Below are positions 45,497 to 54,021 of a stretch of DNA of 64,000 nucleotides, piece by piece. Within the stretch, counting starts at the first letter, position 1, and each line of letters begins with the position of its first letter. This stretch comes from Gemmatimonadota bacterium (lineage in GTDB: Bacteria; Gemmatimonadota; Gemmatimonadetes; Gemmatimonadales; Gemmatimonadaceae): positions 16,434-80,433 of the forward strand of contig VHBO01000007.1 in assembly GCA_016871895.1 (NCBI GenBank), in the 5' to 3' direction. Made by a program: the position numbers and the translations under genes. The notes under the pieces are model-generated. The model ran no database searches, was not told where the DNA came from, and worked only from the letters and a program-made list of their open reading frames with translations.

Positions 45497-47203
45497 TCAC
45501 TTACAGAGCGTCGCGACCTGCCGATCGAGGTACGGGGTCAGCTGGTTGACCGCCCCGAGAATCTGCGCCGCCGCATCGGGCGAGGTCCGGCCTCCGCGCC
45601 GCGTGTACTCCATCGCGTCGTTGGTGGCGGCCTGCGCCGCCTTCGCCTCGTCACAGCTCTTGCTCGTGGGCAGGCCCGCGGCGAGGAGCTGCGCCTTGTA
45701 GAAGGACGAGACGCCGATCAGGAACGCGGCATTGCCCTTCAGGTTCGCGTCGGTGAGGGTCGAGTCGGCGAACTGGAGCGGCACGAGCGCCGCGTCCATC
45801 GACGCGATCTGCTTCGGATTCTCCGCCGCGGCCGCGCGGTAGAGCTTGTTGCCGATGCTGAGCGCGAAGCCGCCGATCTGATTCGCGTCATCGCCGGCGG
45901 TCCGGGCCTCTCGCAGCGCGGCGAGCGCGTCGGCGGTCTGCCCGAGGTCGTTGTACGAGACGGCGATCTGGGTCCAGCCGTTCGGGATCTTCGGGTTGAT
46001 CTCAAGCGCCTTGCGGGCCGCCGCGATCGACTCGAGGGCCTTCCCCTCGCGCTTCAGCGTCTGCGCGTAGAGCTGCCACAGGTCCGCGTCGCCCGGGTAG
46101 CGCGCCGTGCCGCGCCGCGCCGCGTCCGAGGCCTTGGTCATCTGGCTGTCGGCGGCGTAGAGCGCCGCGAGACGGGTGTAGAACGCCGCATCCGCGAGCG
46201 TCGAATCGAGCTGGATGAGCTCCTCGCCCGTGCGGGTGGCCGGCCCATACTCCTTGAGCGCGGCGAGCACCTTGAACTGGAGCTCGACGAGGGCGACGTC
46301 AACGGGGTTGTCGGCGACCGCCTTCACGACGACCTCCTTCGCGAGATCGAGCTTGCCACTCGCGGCGAGCGCGTCGATCACGCGTGACGCGAGCTGCGCA
46401 TCCTGCGGATTCGTCGCCAGGAGCCGGATCAGGTATTGGTTGGCCTCGTCGGCGAGGCCGGCCGCCTTCGCCTGGTCCGCCGCGACGGCGAGCGCCGCCT
46501 TCGAGGTGGGATCGATCGCCAGGATCTCCTTCGCCATCTCGAGCTGCTCGGCCGCCGGGGCCTCGCGCCGGGCGAGGACGTTCATCTTGCAGTAGCGGAC
46601 GAGCGTCGCCTGCGGATACGCGGCGATCCCCTCGTCCGCCGCCTTGACCGCCTCGTCGAACTTGTTGTCACGCGCCGCCGCCATGCAGGCCTTCTCATTG
46701 ACGAGCTGTTTCCGCGCCTCGCGGATCAGGTCGACGAGCCCCGCCACCGCACGATCCGCGCGCGGACCGGTCACCGCCGGAAGCGGCTGCGTGAGCGTGT
46801 TGTCGCGCGTCAGCACAATCGTCGCCTCGACCTTCACCCCGGCCCCATCGGGCACCACGCGCCCGCGGATGTAATCGTCGGCACGGAGCGCCTTGGCCAG
46901 CGCGGACTCATCGCTCGGCGGGAGCTGCTCGTTGATCGGGTACCCCGACGACTCGAGGAAGCTCACCACGTCCTTGCGGTCGATGATCCAGAGGAGCCGC
47001 GACGGAAAGGCGCGGATCATCCGGTCACGCAGCGCGTCAGAGGCCTCCGGCCCCGCCACCGCGTCGGCGGAGGCGAACACCTGCACCAGGGACCGCGGCG
47101 TGTTGGGACCCGGCGGCGTGCGCGGCGGCTGCGCAGAGACCGTGGAGGTGACGGCGACCGCCGCGAGGGCGGAGACGAGACGAGCGTGGAACCGAGCCTT
47201 CAC
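45497..47203 (-). CDS. Secreted TPR-repeat protein
   Basis: 568 residues from a GTG at 47201-47203, chosen because GGAGG stands 8 bp upstream and a Sec signal peptide follows (FHARLVSALAAVAVTSTVSAQ). Residues about 40-160 resemble the CsgG/LpoB-type periplasmic fold (LVQVFASADAVAGPEASDAL, DYIRGRVVPDGAGVKVEATIVL); this is a pattern impression. The rest, about 170-540, is TPR-like helical repeats with WxxLG-type spacing, for example ADLWQLYAQTLKREGKALESIAAARKAL by pattern. The C-terminus ends RQVATLCK. Function unknown; scaffolding in the periplasm is likely. The gene lies just after tRNA-Val. Confidence 0.75.
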   Translation of the reverse strand: MKARFHARLVSALAAVAVTSTVSAQPPRTPPGPNTPRSLVQVFASADAVAGPEASDALRDRMIRAFPSRLLWIIDRKDVVSFLESSGYPINEQLPPSDESALAKALRADDYIRGRVVPDGAGVKVEATIVLTRDNTLTQPLPAVTGPRADRAVAGLVDLIREARKQLVNEKACMAAARDNKFDEAVKAADEGIAAYPQATLVRYCKMNVLARREAPAAEQLEMAKEILAIDPTSKAALAVAADQAKAAGLADEANQYLIRLLATNPQDAQLASRVIDALAASGKLDLAKEVVVKAVADNPVDVALVELQFKVLAALKEYGPATRTGEELIQLDSTLADAAFYTRLAALYAADSQMTKASDAARRGTARYPGDADLWQLYAQTLKREGKALESIAAARKALEINPKIPNGWTQIAVSYNDLGQTADALAALREARTAGDDANQIGGFALSIGNKLYRAAAAENPKQIASMDAALVPLQFADSTLTDANLKGNAAFLIGVSSFYKAQLLAAGLPTSKSCDEAKAAQAATNDAMEYTRRGGRTSPDAAAQILGAVNQLTPYLDRQVATLCK

Positions 47204-47272
47204 GAGCGATTCCTCCAAGACGGTGACGAACAGATTCCTGCACTCCGACCCGGCCGCGCCGGGGCCCTGCGA

Positions 47273-47346
47273 TGGGCGAAGAGGGACTCGAACCCCCGAC
47301 ACCCTGCGTGTAAGGCAGGTGCTCTCACCAACTGAGCTATTCGCCC
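47273..47346 (-). tRNA. tRNA-Val (anticodon UAC)
   Basis: A 74-nt cloverleaf on the minus strand: acceptor GGGCGAA/TTCGCCC, D stem GCTC/GAGC, anticodon stem CCTGC/GCAGG with loop CTTACAC (anticodon TAC), T stem GGGGG/CCCTC with loop TTCGAGT, discriminator A. The 3' CCA is not encoded. It lies 22 bp after the 57-residue membrane protein gene and 69 bp before the TPR gene, so the three may share a transcript. Confidence 0.97.
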
Positions 47347-47368
47347 CAACCCGCCGTGCCGCGCTCCC

Positions 47369-47542
47369 TTACTTCAGGATCGCGACGGGGATGAGCACAC
47401 AGTAGCCGAGCACGAGCAGGATGGGCGCCACGGTGATGCCCCCCCGCCACAGGTCAGCGTACCCCACCGCCAACGAAGCGGCCGCCAATCCCCACCAGAG
47501 GGCAGACGACGCACGCACGGATGCCGACGGACTCTTCTCCAT
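47369..47542 (-). CDS. 57-residue membrane protein
   Basis: A short ORF with ATG at 47540-47542 and TAA at 47369-47371. The product MEKSPSASVRASSALWWGLA... has two hydrophobic helices (about 14-32 and 37-56) joined by a short DLWRGG turn. The codons have a strong GC third-position bias, like the large neighbours. A promoter with TTGACA ends 11 bp before the ATG, so the mRNA would have almost no leader and there is no clear ribosome binding site. It ends 22 bp before tRNA-Val. No family recognised. Confidence 0.7.
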   Translation of the reverse strand: MEKSPSASVRASSALWWGLAAASLAVGYADLWRGGITVAPILLVLGYCVLIPVAILK

Positions 47543-47552
47543 AAGACGTGGG

Positions 47553-47582
47553 AGTCTAGACCGACCCCCCCCCGGCTGTCAA
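47553..47582 (-). promoter_or_regulatory. Promoter with homopolymer spacer
   Basis: Minus strand: TTGACA (47577-47582), an 18-bp spacer, TAGACT (47553-47558). The spacer holds nine consecutive G (plus-strand C at 47565-47573). It should drive the 57-residue protein and tRNA-Val. The -10 is part of a GTCTAGAC palindrome (47554-47561). Confidence 0.6.
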
Positions 47583-47584
47583 TC

Positions 47585-47606
47585 AAAAAACGCCCACCTC
47601 GGGTCG
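47585..47606 (-). terminator. Rho-independent terminator of the peptidase operon
   Basis: A short GC stem with a one-base bulge (47591-47606) is followed on the minus strand by TTTTTT (47585-47590), 6 bp after the peptidase stop. The next promoter begins immediately after the T-run. Confidence 0.65.
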
Positions 47607-47611
47607 TTCGT

Positions 47612-48607
47612 TCACGCCCCGCGATGCGTCGCCGGCAGATCCCCCTCGGGCTCCCCGAGGAGCCTAGCCAGCGCGGAGGCGCGCTCGGCGGCCTCCTGCG
47701 TGGCCTCGAAGGCGCGCATCCGCGCCAGCCGCGCCTGCGCCTCCCGGCGGCGACGCCACCAGAACGGCCCCACGATCACGCCAATCACGAGGCTGAGCAG
47801 GCCGAGGTCCGTGGCCAGCGCGAGGACCCCGTACTGACGGCGGACCTGCGACCGGAACCGGGCCTCGAACCCCTCGATCGTGAGGCCGTGTGCGGAGCGG
47901 AGCGCCGCATCGAAGGACCCGGAGGTTCGCCACGCGGCGAGGAGTCGTTGGAGGCCGCTTGCCCCACCCAGGGCGGAGAGTTCCGCTACCGCCCGATGCG
48001 CGAGCGCGTACCCCCGTTGCGCACCATCGACCCCACCGAAGAACGCCGAGTCGAGCCCCGCGAGCGTCGGAACGCCACGCCAGACGAGCCCGACGCTCGT
48101 CGCGAGCACCTCGTCGCGGTCCCACTCCCCGGCCGCGAACGACGCATACCCTTCGTCAAACCAGCGCGGCACGTCGGGGCCGAGCACCTCGGCGAGCGCG
48201 AGGTGCGCGAGTTCGTGCCGGAAGGTCTGCACCGGATCACCGGCGCCGCCCCTCGCATCGCGCCCCTGCATCACGATCACCCGGCGCGCGGGGAAGGCGA
48301 TCGCCGCCCCCCATTCCGGGGCCGACGGCCCGACCCATCGCCGGAACGTCGACTCGTCCGGCGCGATCCAAACCCACGCGGTGTCGCGCAGTGGCGCCAG
48401 CCCGGGGAACTCCGGCCGAGCGCGCGCGGCGGTGAGCAACCCCGCGGCGAGCCGTGACTCCGCCGGTCCGGCAAAGATCACGACCCGCCCTTCCGACCAG
48501 GTCCGCAACGCCACGCCGGCATCCGCCGCCGGCTGCGCGAATGCCGGCGCAGCGCCGAAGAGCAGGGCGCACAGGCAGACGAGCCTCACCGCGCCCACCG
48601 GCCGCAT
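47612..48607 (-). CDS. Secreted peptidase of the MA (gluzincin) type, membrane-anchored
   Basis: 331 residues from the ATG at 48605-48607. A signal peptide (GAVRLVCLCALLFGAAPAFAQ) is followed by a zinc protease domain with HELAH at about residue 145 and WFDEGYASFAAGEW about 20 residues later, giving the HExxH and downstream Glu. A C-terminal transmembrane helix (LATDLGLLSLVIGVIVGPFWW) precedes a basic cytoplasmic tail. Substrate unknown. An in-frame ATG at 48664 would add 19 residues before the signal peptide; the shorter start fits better. It ends the yggS-ileS-...-rluD run and is followed by a terminator. Confidence 0.82.
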   Translation of the reverse strand: MRPVGAVRLVCLCALLFGAAPAFAQPAADAGVALRTWSEGRVVIFAGPAESRLAAGLLTAARARPEFPGLAPLRDTAWVWIAPDESTFRRWVGPSAPEWGAAIAFPARRVIVMQGRDARGGAGDPVQTFRHELAHLALAEVLGPDVPRWFDEGYASFAAGEWDRDEVLATSVGLVWRGVPTLAGLDSAFFGGVDGAQRGYALAHRAVAELSALGGASGLQRLLAAWRTSGSFDAALRSAHGLTIEGFEARFRSQVRRQYGVLALATDLGLLSLVIGVIVGPFWWRRRREAQARLARMRAFEATQEAAERASALARLLGEPEGDLPATHRGA

Positions 48608-48650
48608 CAGACGCCGGAGCTCGTCGATCGACGCGGGGTCGAGGGAGGCA

Positions 48651-48809
48651 TCACGCAGACGCATCGGCAGCGTCGTCATCCACGCACATTGGGAACGGCG
48701 CGTGCTGCGCCGCGAGCACGACGACCATCCCTTCCGCCTCGACGAGCGACTCCCACAACAGGTCGCGCCGGAATGCCGAGCCGTCACACAGCAGGGCCGT
48801 CGCCGCCAT
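48651..48809 (-). CDS. Possible 52-residue protein overlapping rluD
   Basis: An ATG at 48807-48809 inside the last codons of rluD opens a 52-residue frame ending at TGA 48651-48653, which fills the gap to the peptidase gene. The product (MAATALLCDGSAFRRDLLWE...) ends in an acidic tail DDDAADASA and is rich in Ala and Leu. Third positions are GC-biased. A 26-bp overlap with rluD suggests coupling. No family recognised, and the reading may be chance; moderate support only. Confidence 0.45.
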   Translation of the reverse strand: MAATALLCDGSAFRRDLLWESLVEAEGMVVVLAAQHAPFPMCVDDDAADASA

Positions 48810-49794
48810 AAACGCCAAGGTAGTCCAGCAGATCGGAGCGAGCCACCCACGTCGGCTCCTCCGCCGCGGCGGCGAGCGCCGCGCGCAGATCGGGGGGGAG
48901 CGGCGAGCGAAGTTCGACCGGTGCCCCGGAGACGGGATGCGGAAAGATCAACCACGCCGCGTGGAGGAAGTGGCGCCTCGGGGGGAGGCCGAGCAGCCGA
49001 CGGCCACCCCCGCCGCCGTATGTGTCATCCCCCACCACCGGATGCCCCACCGACGCGAGATGCACGCGGATCTGATGCGTGCGCCCCGTGTGCAGATGGG
49101 CGCGCAAGAGGTCCACGCTGGCGAACCGCGCGAGGCGCGTGAAGTCGGTGCGCGCCTGCCGGCCGTCGCGGACGACCGCGATGCGGGTGCGATCATTCGG
49201 ATCGCGAGCGAGCGAGCGGTCGACGGTGAGTTGATCGGTGTCGAGATGGCCCCAGCAGAGCGCCACATACCGGCGGGTGATCGTCCGCGCGGCGAGCGCG
49301 CCGCTCAGCACCCGGTGCGCCCGGTCAGTCTTCGCGACGATGAGGAGTCCCGACGTCTCCTTGTCGAGGCGGTGGACGAGCCCGGCACGCTCCGCCCCGC
49401 CGGCGGCGGCGAGCGCCTGGCCGCGCCCGAGCAACGCGTTGACGAGGGTCCCGCTCCAGTTCCCCGGCGCCGGGTGCACCACCATCCCCGCCGGCTTGTC
49501 GACGACGACGACCTCCTCATCCTCGAAGACGACGGTGAGCGGGATTGCTTCCGGGGTGACCTCTCGACCCGGTGGCTCCGGGATCTCCACCGCGATCCGC
49601 TCTCCCGGCTGCAGTCGCCAGCTCGCCTTCTCCGCGCGATCGTCGACGCGCACGCGCCCCGTCGCGATCAGCGTCGCGGCCTGCGTGCGCGACCGACCGG
49701 TCAGCCGCGCGACGGCGAGATCGAGGCGCTCCTCGGGGATCGTCGTGTCGAAGGTGTATCGGCCCGGTGCGAGCGGCGCCGCGGGAGCGGTCAC
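48784..49794 (-). CDS. rluD: RluA-family pseudouridine synthase
   Basis: Converts uridines in 23S rRNA to pseudouridine. 336 residues. An N-terminal S4 RNA-binding domain (RLDLAVARLTGRSRTQAATLIATGRVRVD) and a catalytic domain with Asp in GLVHRLDKETSGLLIVAKT, followed by HTGRTHQIRVHLASVGHPVVGD. The domain order and length fit RluD, although RluC or another RluA member cannot be excluded. The GTG start overlaps the lspA stop (GTGA). Confidence 0.9.
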   Translation of the reverse strand: MTAPAAPLAPGRYTFDTTIPEERLDLAVARLTGRSRTQAATLIATGRVRVDDRAEKASWRLQPGERIAVEIPEPPGREVTPEAIPLTVVFEDEEVVVVDKPAGMVVHPAPGNWSGTLVNALLGRGQALAAAGGAERAGLVHRLDKETSGLLIVAKTDRAHRVLSGALAARTITRRYVALCWGHLDTDQLTVDRSLARDPNDRTRIAVVRDGRQARTDFTRLARFASVDLLRAHLHTGRTHQIRVHLASVGHPVVGDDTYGGGGGRRLLGLPPRRHFLHAAWLIFPHPVSGAPVELRSPLPPDLRAALAAAAEEPTWVARSDLLDYLGVYGGDGPAV

Positions 49795-50369
49795 GCGCGC
49801 GTCGGTCCCACGTCCGACGCCGACGAGGCGGCTCCCCCCGACGCGCCGATCGGCGCGTCAGTCGTCGGCGCGATGCGCTCCTCCTCCTCCTCACGCCAGA
49901 GCACGATCGCGAGGAGGATCGCTCCGGTGCTCACCGCGATGTCCGCGATGTTGAACGTCGGCCAGCGCCACGCGCCGACCCCGACGTCGAGGAAGTCCAC
50001 GACCCCACGCTCCGACTGGATGCGGTCGAACAGGTTCCCAAGCGCCCCGCCGGTCACGAGACAGAGCGCCCAGACCCGCACCCGCGCGTCCGTCGCGCTC
50101 TCCCGATAGAACCGCCACATCGTCACGACGGCGACGACGGTCAACGCCATGAAGATCCACCGGGACCACGGCCCGAAGTGCAGTCCGAACGCGGCGCCGG
50201 GGTTGTACAAAAGCGTCAGCCGGAACCACTCCCCGAACACCGGATTCAAATGGTACGGCACGAGGCGTTCGACGGCGAGCGACTTGGTCGCCTGGTCGGC
50301 GAGGACGATCGCGGCGGCCGTCCCGAGGAATCCGGCCGGTGCGACGCGCCCTGGGTCACTTCTTCCCAT
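49791..50369 (-). CDS. lspA: Lipoprotein signal peptidase
   Basis: Aspartic membrane protease that cleaves prolipoproteins, such as the one at 13.1-14.4 kb. 192 residues from the ATG at 50367-50369, which overlaps the DksA-like gene by 14 bp. Four membrane helices. Catalytic Asp residues lie in ALGNLFDRI and NIADIAVS, and YNPGAAFGLHFG is the family loop. The C-terminal tail REEEEERIAPTTDAP... is about 30 residues longer than usual and strongly acidic at first. Confidence 0.94.
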   Translation of the reverse strand: MGRSDPGRVAPAGFLGTAAAIVLADQATKSLAVERLVPYHLNPVFGEWFRLTLLYNPGAAFGLHFGPWSRWIFMALTVVAVVTMWRFYRESATDARVRVWALCLVTGGALGNLFDRIQSERGVVDFLDVGVGAWRWPTFNIADIAVSTGAILLAIVLWREEEEERIAPTTDAPIGASGGAASSASDVGPTRA

Positions 50370-50769
50370 CTTCCTCCCGCTGCTTGCACGCGATGCAGTA
50401 CCGCGCGTGCGGTAGGGCATCGAGCCGGTCGAAGCCGACGTCGCCGCCGCAGTTGTGGCACTGCCCGAAGACTTCGGGCGTGCGATAGAGCCGGCGGAGC
50501 GCCTGATCCACGTGCCACAGGAACCGCCCCTCCTTCGAGGCGAAGAGGAACGCCTTCTCGCGCTCCATCGCGTCGGTGCCCTGGTCCGCCATATGGAACG
50601 AGTAGGCCCCGGCGTCCTGCGCCGACGACGACTGCAACTCGTCGTAATGGCCGAGGTCCTTGAGTACGCGTCGCCGCTCCTCCATCAGACGCTTCTCGAA
50701 GTATGCGATCTGCTTCTTCGGCATCGGCTTGAACGTCTTCTCACCACCGCCGGGGGTCGGGGTCGCCAT
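50356..50769 (-). CDS. DksA/TraR-type zinc-finger regulator
   Basis: 137 residues. An N-terminal coiled coil (KKQIAYFEKRLMEERRRVLKDL) is followed by a C4 zinc finger CHNC...CIAC (Cys spacing 2-17-2). Proteins of this family enter the RNA polymerase secondary channel and modulate initiation with ppGpp. The coiled-coil tip lacks an obvious DxxDxA, so a DksA-like activity is not certain. It sits between ileS (3 bp) and lspA (overlap). Similar small proteins next to lspA are common in some phyla. Confidence 0.85.
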   Translation of the reverse strand: MATPTPGGGEKTFKPMPKKQIAYFEKRLMEERRRVLKDLGHYDELQSSSAQDAGAYSFHMADQGTDAMEREKAFLFASKEGRFLWHVDQALRRLYRTPEVFGQCHNCGGDVGFDRLDALPHARYCIACKQREEDGKK

Positions 50770-50772
50770 GCA

Positions 50773-53700
50773 TCAGTCCTGGGAAAGGGCGATGCGCGCC
50801 GTCACGTCGTCGAGGTCGACCTCGGCCGTCGCGGGGAACGCGGGGGAATCCGGGAGCGCCTCGCCGATCGAGACGTCCCGGGCCAACACCTCGCCGGCGA
50901 TCCACGCTGCGTGCGCGTGCATCGCCGCCTGCACCTCCGTCGGCGCCGCGACCACCAACCGGATCCGGTCGCTGACCGCGAGCCCCGACTCCTTCCGCAG
51001 CCGCTGCACGCGGCTGACCACCTCCCGCGCCATCCCCTCGGCGCGGAGCGCCGGGGTGACGGTCGGATCGAGCGCCACCGCGAGCCCTTCGCCCTGCTGC
51101 ACCACCAGCGACGAGGCCGCCGACGCCGTGATCGTAACTCGCGACGCATCGAGCACGAGCGGTCCGTGACCCGGCACCTCCACCGTCACGCTGCCACCCT
51201 GTTCAATGGTACGCAACGCCACCTGGTCGAGCGCCTCGACGATCGGCTTCGTCGCCTTCATCGCCGGCCCAACCACTTTGCCGAGTACCGGGAAGTTCAC
51301 CTTCCCCGCGAGCCGCACCCAGTCTGCGGCGGAGTCGGCAAAGGTGACCGCCTTCACGTTGAGCTCCGACGCGACGAGCGGTGCGATGGTGGTGTGCCAC
51401 GCCGGGTCGATGCTCGGTGCGACGCCGACGAGCGACCCGAGCGGCTGGCGGACCTTGATCCCGGCCTGCTCCCGCGCGGCCCGGCCGAGCGTCGCGAGCC
51501 CGCGCGCCGCCTGCATCGCCCCCTCGAGCCCAAGGTCGCGCGCCGCGCCCTCCGCCCGGCGGAACGCCGCGAGGTGCACCGAAGTGCCGGTGAGCTCGCG
51601 ATGCATCCAGTCCGACAGGAACGGCGCGAAGGGCGCGAGCAGCCGGCACGTCACCGTCAGCACCTCGTGCAGCGTCGCGAAGGCCGCCCGATGGTCGGCA
51701 CCCGCCACCTCATAGAAACGGGCGCGCGAGAGCCGGACGTACCAGTTCGCGACATCCTCCGACACGAACTCCATCAGCGTGCGCGCGGCCCCGGTGGCGT
51801 CGAAGGCGCAGAGCTGCGCATCCACCTCGGCCTCGGTCGCCGCCAGCCGCGACAGGACCCAGCGGTCGAGCACCGGCCGGTCCGCGGCCACGGGATCCGC
51901 CGCGGACGGGCGCCAGCCGAAGTTGGCATACTGCGCGAAGATACCGCTGTAGACGTTCCGGAGTGTGACGAGGAAGCGCCCCGCCGTCTCCCGGATCACC
52001 CATTCATCGAAGCGACGCGGCACCCAGACCTGCGCGCTCGAGACGAGGAAGAGGCGCACCGCATCGGCGCCGTGCCGCGTCATCACCGCCATCGGGTCGA
52101 CGGTGTTCCCGCGCGACTTCGACATCTTCTGACCCTGCGCGTCGAGCACGAGGTCGTTCACGACGACGGTCCGGTACGGCGCGGCGCGACTCGCGGCGCC
52201 CGCGGCCTCCCCCGCCCCGCGGGACGCGACGTCGTCGCCGTTGTTCGGCAGCGCGTCCCCGAGCCCCGTGGCGATCGCGAGCAGCGAGTAGAACCACCCG
52301 CGCGTCTGGTCGACCCCCTCGGCGATGAAGTCCGCCGGAAAGTAGCGCGCCACCTGTTCAGCGCTCCCCGGGCGATGCGGATACCCCCACTGCGCGAACG
52401 GCATCGACCCCGAGTCGAACCAGGTGTCGATGACCTCCGGCACACGCCGCATCGTCCCCGTGCCGCTCCGGGCCGGCCAGGTGTAGCCGTCGATGTGCGG
52501 CTTGTGCGGGTCGAAGTCGTCCGGAAGCGGCCGACCCACGCGCGCCGCCAGCTCGGCGTACGAGCCGATTACCTCGATCTCGTTCGGGTCGGCGTCGTTC
52601 ACCCAGACGGGGAGCGGCGTCCCCCAGAACCGGTCACGTGAGATCGCCCAGTCGATGTTGTTCTCGAGCCACGAGCCGAAGCGCCCCGCCCCGACCTCCG
52701 GCGGGTGCCAGGCGACGTCGGCGTTGCGCGCGAGCATCCGGTCGCGGTAGGCGGTCGTGCGCACGAACCAGCTGGAGCGCGCGTAGTACAGGAGCGGTGT
52801 GCCGCACCGCCAGCAGTGCGGATAGCTGTGCGTGAAGCGCTGCGACTTCCACACCTGGTCGCGGCGCTGGAGTTCCTCGATGATGGCCGCGTCGGCCTCC
52901 TTCACGAAGCGATCGCCCACGAGCGGGAGATCCTCGGGGAAGGTGCCACGCGCGCTGACGGGGTTCAGGAAGGCGAGCCCGTGCCGCTGCCCCGCCGCAT
53001 AGTCGTCGGCACCGAACGCCGGCGCGAGATGCACCACCCCCGAGCCGTCCTCCGCGGAGACGAACGCCTCGCCGACGATGACCTCGTGCGCCCCGACCTC
53101 CGGATACGCGACCCAGTCGAGCGGCCGGCGATAGCGCTGCCCCACGAGCGCCGCCCCCGGCATCGTGGCCACCACCTCCCACCGCTCGGTCCAATCCACC
53201 CCGAGCACCGCCGCCGCGCGGGCCTCCGCGAGGAGGATCGTCCAGGCGGCACCCGACGTCTTGCGGAGTTCGACGTACACGAGCTCGGGGTGCACCGCGA
53301 GCGCCGCGTTCGAGACGAGTGTCCACGGGGTCGTCGTCCAGACGATGATGCGGCGCCGCTCCGGGCCGTCGTGCTCAAGGTCGAGTGCGAGATAGAGCGA
53401 TGGGTCTTCGACGTCCTCGTACCCCTGCGCCACCTCGTGCGAGCTCAGCGCGGTCCCGCAGCGCGCGCAGTACGGGAGGATCTTGTGGCCGAGATAGAGG
53501 AGCCCCTTCCGGTGAAGCGTCTGCAACGCCCACCAGACGCTCTCCACGTACTCGTTCGCGTAAGTGATGTACGCGTCGTCGTAGTCGAGCCAGAGCCCCA
53601 TCCGCGCGCTCAGGCGCTCCCAGTCCCCCTTGTACGTCCAGACGCTCTCGCGGCAGCGCCGATTGAACTCCGCTACGCCGATCCGCTCGATGTCCTGCTT

Positions 53701-54021
53701 TCCGGAGATCCCGAGTGACTTTTCGACCTCGATCTCGACGGGGAGGCCGTGCGTATCCCACCCCGCCTTCCGCGGGACGTGATACCCAGACATCGCGCGA
53801 TGCCGCGGGAAGAGATCCTTCAGGGTGCGCGCGAAGACGTGATGGATCCCCGGGCGCCCGTTCGCGGTCGGCGGCCCCTCGTAGAAGACCCACGCCGGCG
53901 CCGCGGCCCGCTGCGCCTGCGCGGCGGCGAAGATGCCGTCACGGGTCCACGCCTCGAGCACCTCGCGCTCGATGTCATCGGCGGTGCGATCGGCCGGGAG
54001 CAGACGGAACGGCGTCGTCAC
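50773..54021 (-). CDS. ileS: Isoleucyl-tRNA synthetase, IleRS2-like with GXHH signature
   Basis: 1082 residues. Type 2 (eukaryote-like) features: GWDTHGLPVEIEVEK, a central editing CP1 domain, KMSKS at 632-636 (QKMSKSRGN), and a long C-terminal region without a Cys4 zinc finger. The first class I signature is not HIGH but GIHH at residues 58-61 (NGRPGIHHVFARTLKD), so the first and third positions are swapped. Variant GXHH in IleRS2 is known from strains highly resistant to mupirocin. The GTG start overlaps the yggS stop (GTGA). Confidence 0.94.
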   Translation of the reverse strand: MTTPFRLLPADRTADDIEREVLEAWTRDGIFAAAQAQRAAAPAWVFYEGPPTANGRPGIHHVFARTLKDLFPRHRAMSGYHVPRKAGWDTHGLPVEIEVEKSLGISGKQDIERIGVAEFNRRCRESVWTYKGDWERLSARMGLWLDYDDAYITYANEYVESVWWALQTLHRKGLLYLGHKILPYCARCGTALSSHEVAQGYEDVEDPSLYLALDLEHDGPERRRIIVWTTTPWTLVSNAALAVHPELVYVELRKTSGAAWTILLAEARAAAVLGVDWTERWEVVATMPGAALVGQRYRRPLDWVAYPEVGAHEVIVGEAFVSAEDGSGVVHLAPAFGADDYAAGQRHGLAFLNPVSARGTFPEDLPLVGDRFVKEADAAIIEELQRRDQVWKSQRFTHSYPHCWRCGTPLLYYARSSWFVRTTAYRDRMLARNADVAWHPPEVGAGRFGSWLENNIDWAISRDRFWGTPLPVWVNDADPNEIEVIGSYAELAARVGRPLPDDFDPHKPHIDGYTWPARSGTGTMRRVPEVIDTWFDSGSMPFAQWGYPHRPGSAEQVARYFPADFIAEGVDQTRGWFYSLLAIATGLGDALPNNGDDVASRGAGEAAGAASRAAPYRTVVVNDLVLDAQGQKMSKSRGNTVDPMAVMTRHGADAVRLFLVSSAQVWVPRRFDEWVIRETAGRFLVTLRNVYSGIFAQYANFGWRPSAADPVAADRPVLDRWVLSRLAATEAEVDAQLCAFDATGAARTLMEFVSEDVANWYVRLSRARFYEVAGADHRAAFATLHEVLTVTCRLLAPFAPFLSDWMHRELTGTSVHLAAFRRAEGAARDLGLEGAMQAARGLATLGRAAREQAGIKVRQPLGSLVGVAPSIDPAWHTTIAPLVASELNVKAVTFADSAADWVRLAGKVNFPVLGKVVGPAMKATKPIVEALDQVALRTIEQGGSVTVEVPGHGPLVLDASRVTITASAASSLVVQQGEGLAVALDPTVTPALRAEGMAREVVSRVQRLRKESGLAVSDRIRLVVAAPTEVQAAMHAHAAWIAGEVLARDVSIGEALPDSPAFPATAEVDLDDVTARIALSQD

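Noticed and set aside
47374..47586. 70-codon minus-strand frame over the small membrane protein
   Set aside because: The alternative frame at 47369-47542 has the coding bias and hydrophobic pattern; this one is Arg/Cys-rich and would start within the terminator-promoter region.
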